64,000 nucleotides of DNA from Haliclystus octoradiatus. Its lineage: Eukaryota; Cnidaria; Staurozoa; Stauromedusae; Haliclystidae. Positions 36,091-46,244 of this stretch are shown here, one piece after another (positions within the stretch are counted from its first letter, which is position 1; every line of letters starts with the position of its first letter). The stretch spans positions 4,065,543 through 4,129,542 of the forward strand of contig OU744452.1 of the NCBI GenBank assembly GCA_916610825.1, given 5' to 3'. The notes under the pieces were generated by a model. That model was given only the letters and a program-made list of their open reading frames with translations, had not been told where the DNA came from and searched no databases. The position numbers and the translations under genes were made by a program.

Positions 36091-38249
36091 TGCAAAATAT
36101 CACTTTATATCAAAATACTTAATAAAGCCTTAGAGAAATTCTGCTAATATAACAGCTTAAAATGAATGCTACTATACCAATAAAAATGTAAAGTGAACTG
36201 CTGACTTTCAAACTAAAATTTGGGGTCAAAAAGGAAAGCACATAATCATGTTTGAATAGACTGAGGCTACCTCACGAGGGCAGGAAATGGCCAACAAAAC
36301 CTAGAATTAGCAAAAAACAGGAAACAATTGATTGACCCATTTTGCCCCACCTCCCCCCAATCAGCTCAACATTTAAGCCATCAATTTAACATAATTGGTT
36401 ATACTTTGTGGTGGAAAGGTATGCCAAATTCTTGATCCATAAGATAGAAGTTACACAATACTCAGAAACTAACACAGTTTTTTTACATGATTATTTAGCA
36501 TAACAAATACAATTGTATGTACAAATTAGTATTTTTACGGTACTGATGTAATCATTAATACCGTAAATATGTCAGCGCACAGCTACATGCACAAATAATG
36601 CAGTAGCAATACTTAAATACTGAACAATATAATCTGCCATACATTCAGAAGCAAAGTAATCTGAAAGAACATGTCCAATATTGCTGTTAACATTTTGCTT
36701 CATGACAATTTAAGACAAAATGATCAGATTCTTACTCTATGCAATCAATGAAAGAAAATTATGTAGAAATAAGCTATTTAAACAAAGCATGTCAGATTAA
36801 TTACTTCAAAAGATGTTACAATATATGTGCAATCTATTAAAGCTTTTTTCGGCTAATATATCAAATGTCAACAGTCAGTTGAGCGCGGTGATGAATATTT
36901 TTGCTGTTTTCACAGTCTAAACCTTTACAACTACTACATGCAGAAAAGCCTGGTAAACAATGATTTCTGTAGCTACATCCCAAAGTCTCTGCAAATGCGC
37001 ATTACAGCCATAACGAATAATGTTTAATAGCTTTCTTGGCGCAGCAAGTAAATCAGTCATAATTGCTTTAAAATATACAACGTCTCACTTCCAGTCCCCA
37101 TCTTCAGGTGCAAGTATGTTGCCTTTCCATTGTTGTAATTGATTTTACACACTAATGCTATGAAATGTGGCTGCCACATTTAATGTTTTATTCTCTTTTG
37201 TCACCTCTGACACTTGGTTTCAAACCATGCAATGTATTAGCCTTGATAAATAGCTGGAAAACAGTTTCTGATAAGCTATTTCCATTGCAAGAAAAGAAGT
37301 CAATTGAATAGGAGAAGTACCTCCAGTAAATAGTCCTGAGCCAAATTGTCTGAAGCAGCACACCTGGTTGGTCAACCTGTCTCATTGCATCTCTGAGGTG
37401 CTTTCCTTGGATCCTAACTTCTTCATTTTATTGACGCTAGCCAGAGTTTGGAAATACTAAAAAGTCTACCAAAAAAGAACAATCCAAAGCGAATCATCCA
37501 AGAGCACAAGACTGCACGATGCTTCGTATAAAATATTTGTAGATAATGTAATCAACGATAAAATTGTGAATTTGCATGAAACTCATACAATAAGAAAGTT
37601 ATTTCCAATATTTATTGAAACTGTTGATCAGGTCGAGAACCTTGATGCAAAAATTATAATAGGTTCCAGCGTAAGTTAGTTGGAGATGTCTCCAGGGTTA
37701 AAATTCTTCACGCCGAATAATAAAAATAAGAGTGAAATTGTATATCATGAAGATATTGATCCAAGACCAATGTTGGAAAAAAAAGGATCCTGAAAAGAGT
37801 GTTGGAAGAAGACATTGACCATTGACTAGAGGATGAGGATCAGGATAGATAGTGATACGCTACAACAAATTCAAAACGCAGAGGTATCAATACTTTACAA
37901 AGCAGCATTACCTAATCATACATTGCAGTTTAGAGTCAGTAGAGGACTTTGTTCATGTATGACCACCAACCTCCCTTGATATAAATAATGATGTCGCCAA
38001 AACCGTTATTCCAGTTGAATAAGTCAATGAAGGATGAACTTAAGAAATTGATGTAATTCTTGAGAGAAAAATATTGGCAGTCGCCAAGATATAATATTTA
38101 TCTATCATCGTGGAAGAAAAATACCCCCAAATCTGTTGGTTTGAGTATGGCTGTACAGGTATTCCTCATAGAAATCAGTATATAAGTAATAAAGAAAAGT
38201 TCAAGGCTAGAAAGTTGATTAGAAAACACTAAGTACACAGACTTCTAAA
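36091..38249. other. Unassigned, probably decayed transposon sequence
   Basis: Short broken frames in both strands; some may continue the hAT remnant to the left. No recognised family. Confidence 0.3.
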
Positions 38250-38594
38250 TTGTCAGCAACATGTGACCTCAGTGTGACTAGGGTCAATACTTGGATTAAC
38301 AACAAAGGCCACAACAGTCGCCCTATGCCCCTAAATAGCCAAGTTGCAAACTACAAAAAGCAATACAGCATTTTGGATGGCATTGGTGCTGAAAGTTTTG
38401 TTAGAGATTGGTGTAACAGTATGGCGAAAGGTTGCCAGAGGCAAAACTTTGTGCCCTACAAGAGAGGGCAAAGAGGCTTTCGAATCCTTCTAGAAAAGTT
38501 TGATAAACAAACATGGCTGAATACAACAAAAACATGTGGATTTCAGGAACTGAAGATGAAAGACGGTCTCATAAGAAGTGCGATGTCAATGTGA
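38250..38594 (+). CDS. Unrecognised open frame of 114 codons
   Basis: The frame begins MSATCDLSVTRVNTWINNKG, is rich in Lys, Arg and Asn, and includes ILDGIGAESFVRDWCNSM and FRILLEKFDKQTWL. The VNTWINNKGH phrase is faintly homeodomain-like but lacks the rest of the fold. Given its place between transposon remnants it is most likely part of an element. Not identified. Confidence 0.3.
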   Translation: MSATCDLSVTRVNTWINNKGHNSRPMPLNSQVANYKKQYSILDGIGAESFVRDWCNSMAKGCQRQNFVPYKRGQRGFRILLEKFDKQTWLNTTKTCGFQELKMKDGLIRSAMSM

Positions 38595-39099
38595 AAGGGA
38601 AATCCTGTTGATTTGGTGAATAGGATAGCAAGAATGAATGAAAAGCTGAAGATGAGAAAATTCTATTTAACAAGAAATGTTTGAAGCAAGTGGAAAAGGC
38701 TCTAAAATGAAGGAAATAATCTGTACTGTTGAGTATTTCCATCATCCAAGCTTCAAAGAACATGCCGCCGGTTCAGTAGATTGGTCAAAGAAAACTCAGA
38801 AGGGCAGGTAGCAATACCTAGCAAAGTTACTAGACAGACGATAATTTAAATAATTATTAACAAATAATAGCATTAATTATCATATAACAATTTTAACCTC
38901 TATTTCATGTAATCCCATTTTATGTATATTTCCGCTGTGATTTTGTAATGCTTTGTAATGAGTCACATTTTAAGGCGTGATGGTTTTTATTAGTAAAGTT
39001 TAGATAGCGATAGTGATAGGTTATAGTTAATAGCATTTAGTTTGTTTATGTCTTCTTCTTGCAGTTTAAATAAAACACACATTTTGCATCGTATGTTCC

Positions 39100-40332
39100 A
39101 TCATAAAGTCTATGTTCTATTCCTTGTGGACATACTATTGGTAGTGGCGAGTGGTTGAATTTTGCAATGCCTAGCAAATCGCAGCGCAAAGGTTGCCAAA
39201 AGAATAATGGAGATGAAGACATAGACAAAGAAGTAAAAATGTTAATTACATTAAAAATAAGAATAGATGGAAAATTGGCATTCTCAATAGCAAAATCTAA
39301 ACTATTAGATGGTTTAAGCGAAAGATTACAAGAGACAGAAGATATTAGATTAAAAGAAAGTTATGTCAAAGCAGAAGGACAATTACACAATGCTTTATCG
39401 GAATTAGTTGATTATTAAAGTCAATTCACTGGATGAAGCAAATTTTTTTCTCAGCCAGATTTGGCCTAAAATACTCCTTTGATGATAATTTACACCAACA
39501 AGGAAATTCCAAATCGAAGAAAAAGAATACGCCTTTGTAATTTTCAGACTCGAATACATCATGTATTAATTTATCGTTTCAAAGGTTTTTCTCACTTTAA
39601 GAATGATTCTACGCATTTAAGCTATCTGTTTTATACCCGCCAAGAGAGCAGTTATCAAGATCTTAAATTAAATCAGAATATACAGCATTTTTGGTAAGTT
39701 GAGACATTACAAGTTAATAATGAAAATGGAATATGTCTACCGAAGAAACGGAAGCTTCCCCTGCGAAAAAAATTCATGAGTTCATGAACAGTTTATGAAC
39801 AGTTCATGAACTTCATGACAGTTGATGCACAGTTCATGAACATTGTTTGTTGGTTCATGAACAGTTCATGAACAGTCACAAAGAGTTCATGAACACTTTA
39901 TGAACCGGTTCATGAACTGGTTCATGAACTTTCATGACCTTTTTTTCGCTGGGGTATGAAATAAAGCAAATGAAACAATTAAAATTGTTGAGAAGAAGTA
40001 TCAAAATAGGAATTCCATTGAAAAAATATAATAGGCATTTGAAAAATAATTACAGCGAAGAAAATAATAGATTACAATTGTAAAATAGCACAAAAATTGA
40101 GAAAAAATAATGAATTGTGCTTGTCATATTGTGATGTTAATTACAAGGAGATTTAGATCAAGGATACACCACAAAGGTGAATGTAAAAGATATCAAATCG
40201 TGTGAAGGCTGGTTTCTACTACATTTTTCAACAAGACCAGAAGATAAAGCAACAACAAAGACAACAATAGTATTTGATGCCTCGGCAAAAGCTGATGGCT
40301 TATCTTATGACATGTGTTATGCTGGTCCAAAG
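39100..40332 (+). mobile_element. BEL/Pao-like LTR retrotransposon fossil
   Basis: Two short coding patches remain. Near 39168-39418 is a Lys/Glu-rich, gag-start-like frame (MPSKSQRKGC...). Near 40190-40332 is the BEL/Pao reverse transcriptase signature TTKTTIVFDASAKADGLSYD. A MITE (39758-39954) is inserted between them. Terminal repeats were not identified. The copy is very incomplete, broken and old. Confidence 0.6.
39758..39954. mobile_element. TTCATGAAC-motif MITE, best-preserved copy
   Basis: CCCCTGCGAAAAAAATTCAT at the left and, in reverse complement, CCCCAGCGAAAAAAAGGTCA at the right. The 197 bp between are almost entirely TTCATGAAC-type motifs, including the palindromic GGTTCATGAACTGGTTCATG. 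It defines the family whose relatives lie at 4851, 16613, 20374, 22070, 25518 and 29875. Confidence 0.8.
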
Positions 40333-40339
40333 TAACTAA

Positions 40340-41720
40340 AATAATGCTGTTGATGTATTTTCATCAACCTAATCTTTTCAACTGATGGCATCGACCCATT
40401 CAAAAAGCCAAGCAAATGTAGATCCATGTGGCCAATGATAGCAGCTATTGCAAATTTCCCACGATCTATACGATTTCTATCATCTAGTTTACTCTTGCCT
40501 GGCATTATTCCACCAAATAATGGCAAGGAGCCAAGAAGCCTTCAGCCCATCTTCAATTGTTTGCAGATGAAATGAATGAATTAAATGGTATCCACTTATT
40601 TGACGGTCACAAGAAAGAACATTTTGTATTGAAAATTAGAGTTCACAACTTTGTAATGGATTATCCAGGAATTGCAAAAACTTTTAAATGTTTAGGTGCT
40701 GGGGCATATAGAGCATGCTGTTGGTGCAAAATCCAAGGTAAGTGAAAACTAGTGATTTAGTAACAAATTAGTATTAATGATACTTATATGAGAAAAATGA
40801 AGTTAAATTGTTTGATTACAGGTACAAAGTGTAAAAATTGTCAAAAAATTACACACATTGGCAATCAACGTTATTTAGAAGCTGAAGATATTTTGCGATA
40901 TGATCCTGTTTTCAAGAATGGCGAATCAATGGAAGAACCTGTCAAAAACATGGATGATGATCTGAGAAAATATAGAAAATCATATTGTCATGCTTCAAAC
41001 CAAAGGAATAAAGATTGTGTTTTATCAGCCACCGGATGCAAGGGAGTTTATTCTTTTTTATCATTAGAAAAACACGATCTTGTTATTGATGTTGTACCTG
41101 ATGCTATGCATGCCATATCTAATATCATCAAAACTCTAATGAAGCTTTTGACAGGTACTTATCAATTTTCAAATCAAGCGATAGTACTTGACGATGAAAA
41201 AGTTAAAGAAAAGTCTAATCATTCAAACGCTGCCACTTTACCTTACATGTTGTCAAAACCAGGTGCACAATTCTTATAAATGTTTTTAATAATCCAAGTA
41301 ATTAGATAATGGGTCATGATAATAACTTATATTTATACCATATTAATTTTAAGGGATTTCAATAGCAAACAAACAAATTGATCTGATTGAATGTCCAAAA
41401 GATTTTGGATTTCGTCAGCGTAATGTTTTCTCCAATTGAACATATATGAATTCTCATGATTGGATTGAAATACTTGAAAAATTTAACATATATGGGAGGG
41501 TTTGATTAATCATCATCACCAACATTGACACATTCATAAATTTATTTTATTTTAGTTTGCCACAAAAGGAATTTTGAAATATTGTGTAAACGATTTAATC
41601 GACGAGCGACAACAATCAACATTATTCGGCCTCTTAGATGTCCTAACAGAGCTGGTCAAAGAAGAGCACACAGAAGATTCGTTAATTGCTTTAAAATCAA
41701 GCATGAACCAGTATGAAACT
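40340..41720 (+). mobile_element. EnSpm/CACTA-type transposase (TNP2-like) remnant
   Basis: The frame reads FSTDGIDPFKKPSKCRSMWP, then LLLPGIIPPNNGKEP, HFVLKIRVHNFVMDYPGIAK and GAYRACCWCKIQG, the order found in TNP2-like transposases. An intron (40738-40821, GTAAGT...ACAG) is in phase and leads to TKCKNCQKITHIGNQRYLE and LVIDVVPDAMHAISNIIKTL. Further coding patches continue to about 41720 (DLIDERQQSTLFGLLDVLTE). Breaks occur near 40565 and in the 41280-41560 stretch. DNA transposon pseudogene. Confidence 0.75.
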
Positions 41721-41813
41721 TAGATTCGTTAATTGCTTTAAAATCAAGCATGAACCAGTATGAACCTTAGATTCGTTAATTGCTTTAAAATCAAGCATGA
41801 ACCAGTATGAACT
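41673..41813 (+). repeat. Three tandem copies of a 47-bp transposase segment
   Basis: GATTCGTTAATTGCTTTAAA followed by ATCAAGCATGAACCAGTATG AAACTTA is repeated three times with one or two changes. The first copy is in frame with the EnSpm-like transposase (DSLIALKSSMNQYE), so the duplication arose inside the dead gene. Confidence 0.92.
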
Positions 41814-41827
41814 TTTGGATTCATGGT

Positions 41828-42662
41828 CTTTTTCAGTAGTATTTCAGTATATTCTAAGTACTTTTTCAGTACTGTTAATTCAGTATTACTTCAGTGGTTA
41901 ATCAGTACTTTTGTCTATGTACTGAAAAAGACCATTTTCAGTACTTTTTACATACTGAATATCTACTGAAACTTCAGTACTTTTTCAGTATATTTCCAGT
42001 ATATTTTCAGTACTTTAAAATCTCATAGTGTAAATAAGTAATGTGTCGAGATTATAATTGTCACTATTTAGCTATGTAGTTAGCATCATAACAGCAACCA
42101 TACATAACGTTACATCAACCTTAAATTTCAACAAGTAATGATTGTGTTGTGTTTCCTTCTTCTCTGGATTGTAAATATTTATGGAAAAAGCCTTTCATAT
42201 ACCAGTGAATGTTTGGTCTCCTGGTTATAAAAGCTATTAGCGGAATAATTGTGAATAAACATCTATAGCAGGCCTACATCGATCAAACCCTGCAATACAA
42301 ACTTTTAAATTCTATAATTATTCCACTCAAACCATATCTGTTGTGGGATCTAGCACATGTAGTCATTGACTCTTTGCAAGTACATTTTCAGTACTTATCA
42401 AGTATAAGTACAATTTCAGTACTTTTCAAAATTAAGTACATTTTCAGTACTTACACAAATCGAAATACATTTTCAGTACCATTTCAGTACATTTTTTGGC
42501 ATGAAAGATGCTTTCAAGCTGTCGTATTTAATTCAGTACAGTTTCAATACATTTTCAGTACTATTTGCAAAAAGTACTGAATTCATTTCAGCACCTTTTC
42601 AGTACTAAATTTTTTATCAGTACTTTTTCAGTACATTTTCAGCACTTTTTAAAATTCATAGT
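41828..42662. repeat. CAGTAC-motif repeat element
   Basis: Two clusters (41828-42016 and 42375-42662) consist of TTTTCAGTACTTT and its variants in both orientations, separated by about 350 bp of ordinary sequence. Both clusters end similarly (CAGTACTTTAAAATCTCATAGTG and CAGCACTTTTTAAAATTCATAGTG). Design resembles the TTCATGAAC and TTTACGCG elements in this window. Ends not resolved. Confidence 0.7.
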
Positions 42663-42702
42663 GACTGCATTACTTCTTTTTTAGATTAATTTCGTTTTTA
42701 AG

Positions 42703-43110
42703 GGGGCTACTATTAATTAGGCTGAGTTAAACTTCACCCATTGTGACGACACACAGTCAATGCCCCAGGGCACACACAGTGCAGTAAGTAACCTGGGTTA
42801 CAAGAGCTAGGGCCAGGTAGCATGCGCACAGATTCATTACGCACGCAATCAGCACGTGAAGTCGATGCAGTGATTGGCTCTTCTTGGTCGAACACGTGCT
42901 TTGCCGAAGGCATGCACGTGATGACCTTATAAGGAAGCTATCACATGGAGGTCAAATTAGGTGGAAGGTAATTAATTATCTAATTCATTCTTGATTGAAT
43001 TTTGCTAGCTAGCCACGCAGTTTACTAACGTCTTGCTTGCCTTTATATACACATTTTGTAGTCTGATCAGTATCCCCGTCGAACGAGAAATAGCCAAGAT
43101 GCAGCCTTTC
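42703..43110 (+). repeat. Repeat A, copy 2
   Basis: Highly similar to 19613-19990, with extra sequence before TTTTGTAGTCTGATCAG. Conserved TATA-like (CTTATAAGG, near 42927) and inverted CCAAT elements. It precedes the Penelope-like 3' end here. Confidence 0.75.
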
Positions 43111-43186
43111 TTCCCGCCCACCCACGCCTTGATTTTGATTGTAGCGCAATCTGTTACTTAACTTTAGATACTAATTAGTAATTAAC

Positions 43187-43457
43187 TTCCACTGATTATC
43201 AGTGTGACTGGTGCTTGGGGTGGTGACAGGTTCGCTTGCGGGTCCGACACAGACTCTTAACTACTTTGCTCCCACCAACCAAGCACCAAATGCGAACACT
43301 CATCAATGGGATGATCGACGATGATACTGATCAATTTAGCGTTTTGAAACACTGCAAATCGAAATGGGATTGCCTCATCTATGAAATGCTGTATATTAAG
43401 GACATGAAGCCCAATCTTAATTTGCAAGCGGATTCAATCCGCTCTGTATTGTTTTAA
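43187..43457 (+). mobile_element. Penelope-like element 3' end (GIY-YIG C-terminus)
   Basis: After the terminal segment containing CTGGTGCTTGGGGTGG, the frame FSVLKHCKSKWDCLIYEMLY then KDMKPNLNLQADSIRSVLF ends with a stop. This is the characteristic C-terminus of Penelope-like retroelements, just after the GIY-YIG nuclease. All upstream coding sequence is absent; the copy is a truncated fossil. Confidence 0.8.
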
Positions 43458-43859
43458 TCATAACCATAAATATATATAAAACTAAAAATGTAAAAAAATT
43501 CCTTGCATGTATTGTTTCAATTATAAATCTGAAAATTCCTAGTATGTAAATTACAAACTCTATTCAATTTAAACTTATAAATTATGTACTTTTTAAAAAA
43601 TTTATTATCTTGAAAATGGCTGAAGATATCAGTTGAAACGACGTTGAGTATAATAACATTCAAAAACTGTTGCCATGGACTTTTGTTTTACAATATACTT
43701 ACCGATGTATAATATACAATAGCCACTGACTGCAGATACTGATCTCGGCATCAATATAATTGTATTGAAGCTAGATGCACCTCCAATGCAAACCAACTAA
43801 GGAATTTAAGTGCAGGAATTTAATTGGTTCTAAGGGTAAGAGTTATACTTATTGCCATG

Positions 43860-44005
43860 TTTCTTCTTACGATATATATTTAGATATTGCAGATGCCAAT
43901 CTGAGGCTCGTCGGAATGGGTGCAAATGGAGCATCTGTGAATCGAGGTGAGAAGACAGGGGTCAAAAAATAGATGTGCGAGGATATGCCATGGCTTATTT
44001 TTAAT
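43860..44005 (+). mobile_element. ZNF862-type hAT transposase fragment, plus strand
   Basis: The frame ADANLRLVGMGANGASVNRG then EKTGVKK and, after a stop, MCEDMPWLIFNS matches the catalytic-region start of the ZNF862/hAT family (VGFGADGASVNRG...PWLIF). It is separated and inverted relative to the next part at 44050-44760. Confidence 0.65.
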
Positions 44006-44049
44006 TCTCGATTTGCTGAATAGAAATGTCAACGTCTTTTATCCCCATC

Positions 44050-44760
44050 ATCTGATAAAAAGTGGTACCGTTTTCATTTTTTTTTTACCTTTCTGAGGAA
44101 ACTTTTAACAGATGGAAATTTCTCAACGATGCTAGTTTTTAGGCATTCAAGATTTTTTAAAGTTTTCGTCAAAGCCTTTATTGCCTTAACTGGCTCAACC
44201 AGATCATTTTGAAAGGCTAGTGATAGTTTTTCAAGAGGTCCCAAATCATTGGTGGGATTTTGACATTGGTGCTTGGTTTGTGGGAGTTACTCATCTCGTA
44301 TTTGTCAGGTAGCTTAACTTCATGCCAACCTGTCTCCACTCTCCAACCAAGCACCGTCACACTGATAATCAGTGGAAAATTAATTAGAATATATTATCAC
44401 GTTAAACTAAGAATCCTAAATTATCAGCAGATAATTGGCAAAATAGCTCTCAATTTTTAAACTAAGATTGATAACGTAACAATAATTGCTAAAAACTCGT
44501 AGCAAAAACAAAATTCATAAATTCTCGTGATGACTTACTAGCAAGCTGATAAGTGCAAAACCGATTTCAACATCCTATCTTTTTGAGTCTGAAATTGGTA
44601 CTTTTCAGATCTTCTTCAACTCCCGCCATTTTTTAGAAGACCGTTTATATATTGCATAAAGATTTTGCAATATTGAATCAACTTTGTCAAAACTCAAACC
44701 TTTCAAGGAATCTTTTAAGGCAAGTTCTTGTCGATGTGCTAAACACCAGTAAAAAGGATG
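44050..44760 (-). mobile_element. ZNF862-type hAT transposase fragment, minus strand
   Basis: On the minus strand 44590-44760 reads WCLAHRQELALKDSLKGLSF and NLYAIYKRSSKKWRELKK, and 44070-44245 reads DLGPLEKLSLAFQNDLVEPV. These follow one another in the family and follow the plus-strand piece in protein order. A Penelope-like terminal fragment (44255-44392) separates them. Pseudogene. Confidence 0.65.
44255..44392 (+). repeat. Penelope-like terminal fragment within the hAT remnant
   Basis: Begins TTGGTGCTTGGTTTGTGGGA and ends AAGCACCGTCACACTGATAATCAGTGG, with GGTGCTTGG and CCAAGCACC near the two ends as inverted copies. Related to 3490-3545 and 43187-43270. Confidence 0.5.
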
Positions 44761-45244
44761 ATATCATTATCAATATTATTATCATAAAAAGTTAAAAAAT
44801 AAGAATAAAAAATATATCATAAAATACGTCGCCCTAATCAAAAGTTATCGCGGACGTATAAAGAATGCATGACTAGGAAATCAATGAACGATGATATCAA
44901 AGAATCTGAATCAGATGTGAACTCCTCCGATGCAAATCAGGTGAATCAAAATCATAAATATGTAAATATACTATCTACTTTAAATTTGTATAAGACATGC
45001 CGCAATTAGGCTAACATTGTATTTCAAATTATAATTTAATTGTAGCCTACTATATTTTGTAGCTTTTGTATATAATTAATTTTACCAAATGTATCATGCT
45101 TATATAAATTATACAAATTTGCTTCTATTATTCCTATCTTAATTTTTGTTATTTATTCCACCAACTTCATATTAAATGAAACATTACAAAATTTTGTTTC
45201 TATTGTAGTTGATTGTTTTCGAAAAACTGGTACGTCTTTGATGT

Positions 45245-45475
45245 TTAAGAATGCTTGTCTGGTTTCAATTCTTCACACATTATCAATTTGTTATTTCCGT
45301 AAGCGTAAGTAGATAAAAGTGAAATCAAACTCGATAGCACATTCTCCTTACAACACATTTTACTCAAATTTGACGCAATTAAACGAGAGGTGATTTCATC
45401 GCAATTTGTAAAGTGGAGATTCATTAGCTTAATTTTGATATTCAAGCAATTGGAGATATAGATTAACACCACCAA
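45245..45475 (-). pseudogene. Possible leucine-rich-repeat fragment
   Basis: The frame contains IKLMNLHFTNCDEITSRLIA followed by SNLSKMCCKENVLSSLISLL, with the spacing of Leu and Asn-Cys residues seen in NLR-type leucine-rich repeats. No flanking exons found. It could be an orphan exon or chance. Confidence 0.25.
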
Positions 45476-45865
45476 TGTTTACTTTTTCGTCTATGTTTTT
45501 AGCGTGAGAAACATTCTAAACTAATCGCAACGATATTGTTGATTGCTATTTGGAGTAGGAATTACAATCGGAACGCTGATCGATAAAGATATCTTCACAT
45601 TGTTCATTTTATTTGGATCAATTTTGTTCTAACAAATGGCTTATGATATATTTCCTTGATCGGCTTTCTCTTTCTCCTTGTAAGTACCTGTACGTTATGT
45701 CAAAGCAAAGTCAAAGTCAGAGCATTATATTTACTGATAATAATATCGAAACTTCTCAGATCTCAGATGAAAATACTTTCTAGACAAAAAGCAAAGCGAA
45801 AAGATGGCTTCTAAGAATGCGTAATGACAGACAAACTTCAGGACATGACCTGTAAATTTGTGTTT

Positions 45866-46045
45866 GCAGCTACCATCATGACCGGCAGACTATTTTATGT
45901 TATTTCAAGGCCTGGCCATAAGGCAGATCCGAATCAAAACTAGTAATCTCAATGTACATCCCCTACAACATCCCCTACAACGAACGGTTAAGTCCCCACT
46001 GCGATAGTAACAGTATCGACGATGAGATGCATCTACTCTTCAATT
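45866..46045 (+). repeat. Exon-like shared segment, copy 1
   Basis: After TTTGCAG, a 180-bp segment is similar to 61195-61395. In one common frame the two read YNERLSPHCDSNSIDDEMH and YNKRLCPHYDSNSINDKMH. The preceding polypyrimidine-AG and conserved frame suggest a mobile or duplicated exon. Function unknown. Confidence 0.5.
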
Positions 46046-46244
46046 CCATTATAAATAATAAATTAAGGGTAGTTTTTTATTTAATAAAATAGAAAAGTTG
46101 CATAACAACTTTCAAGTATATCCAGTCTTCTCAAATATAGAGAAATTGGAACTGACATTAATTCAATTACAATTAGTCCATTATCTCAATCACTGTCCCA
46201 AACATCCCATATACAACTTCTAATATCTACATCCTTTAAAATTT

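Noticed and set aside
38250-38320. Homeodomain
   Set aside because: Only a short VNTWINNKGH phrase resembles helix 3; the rest of the 60-residue fold is absent.
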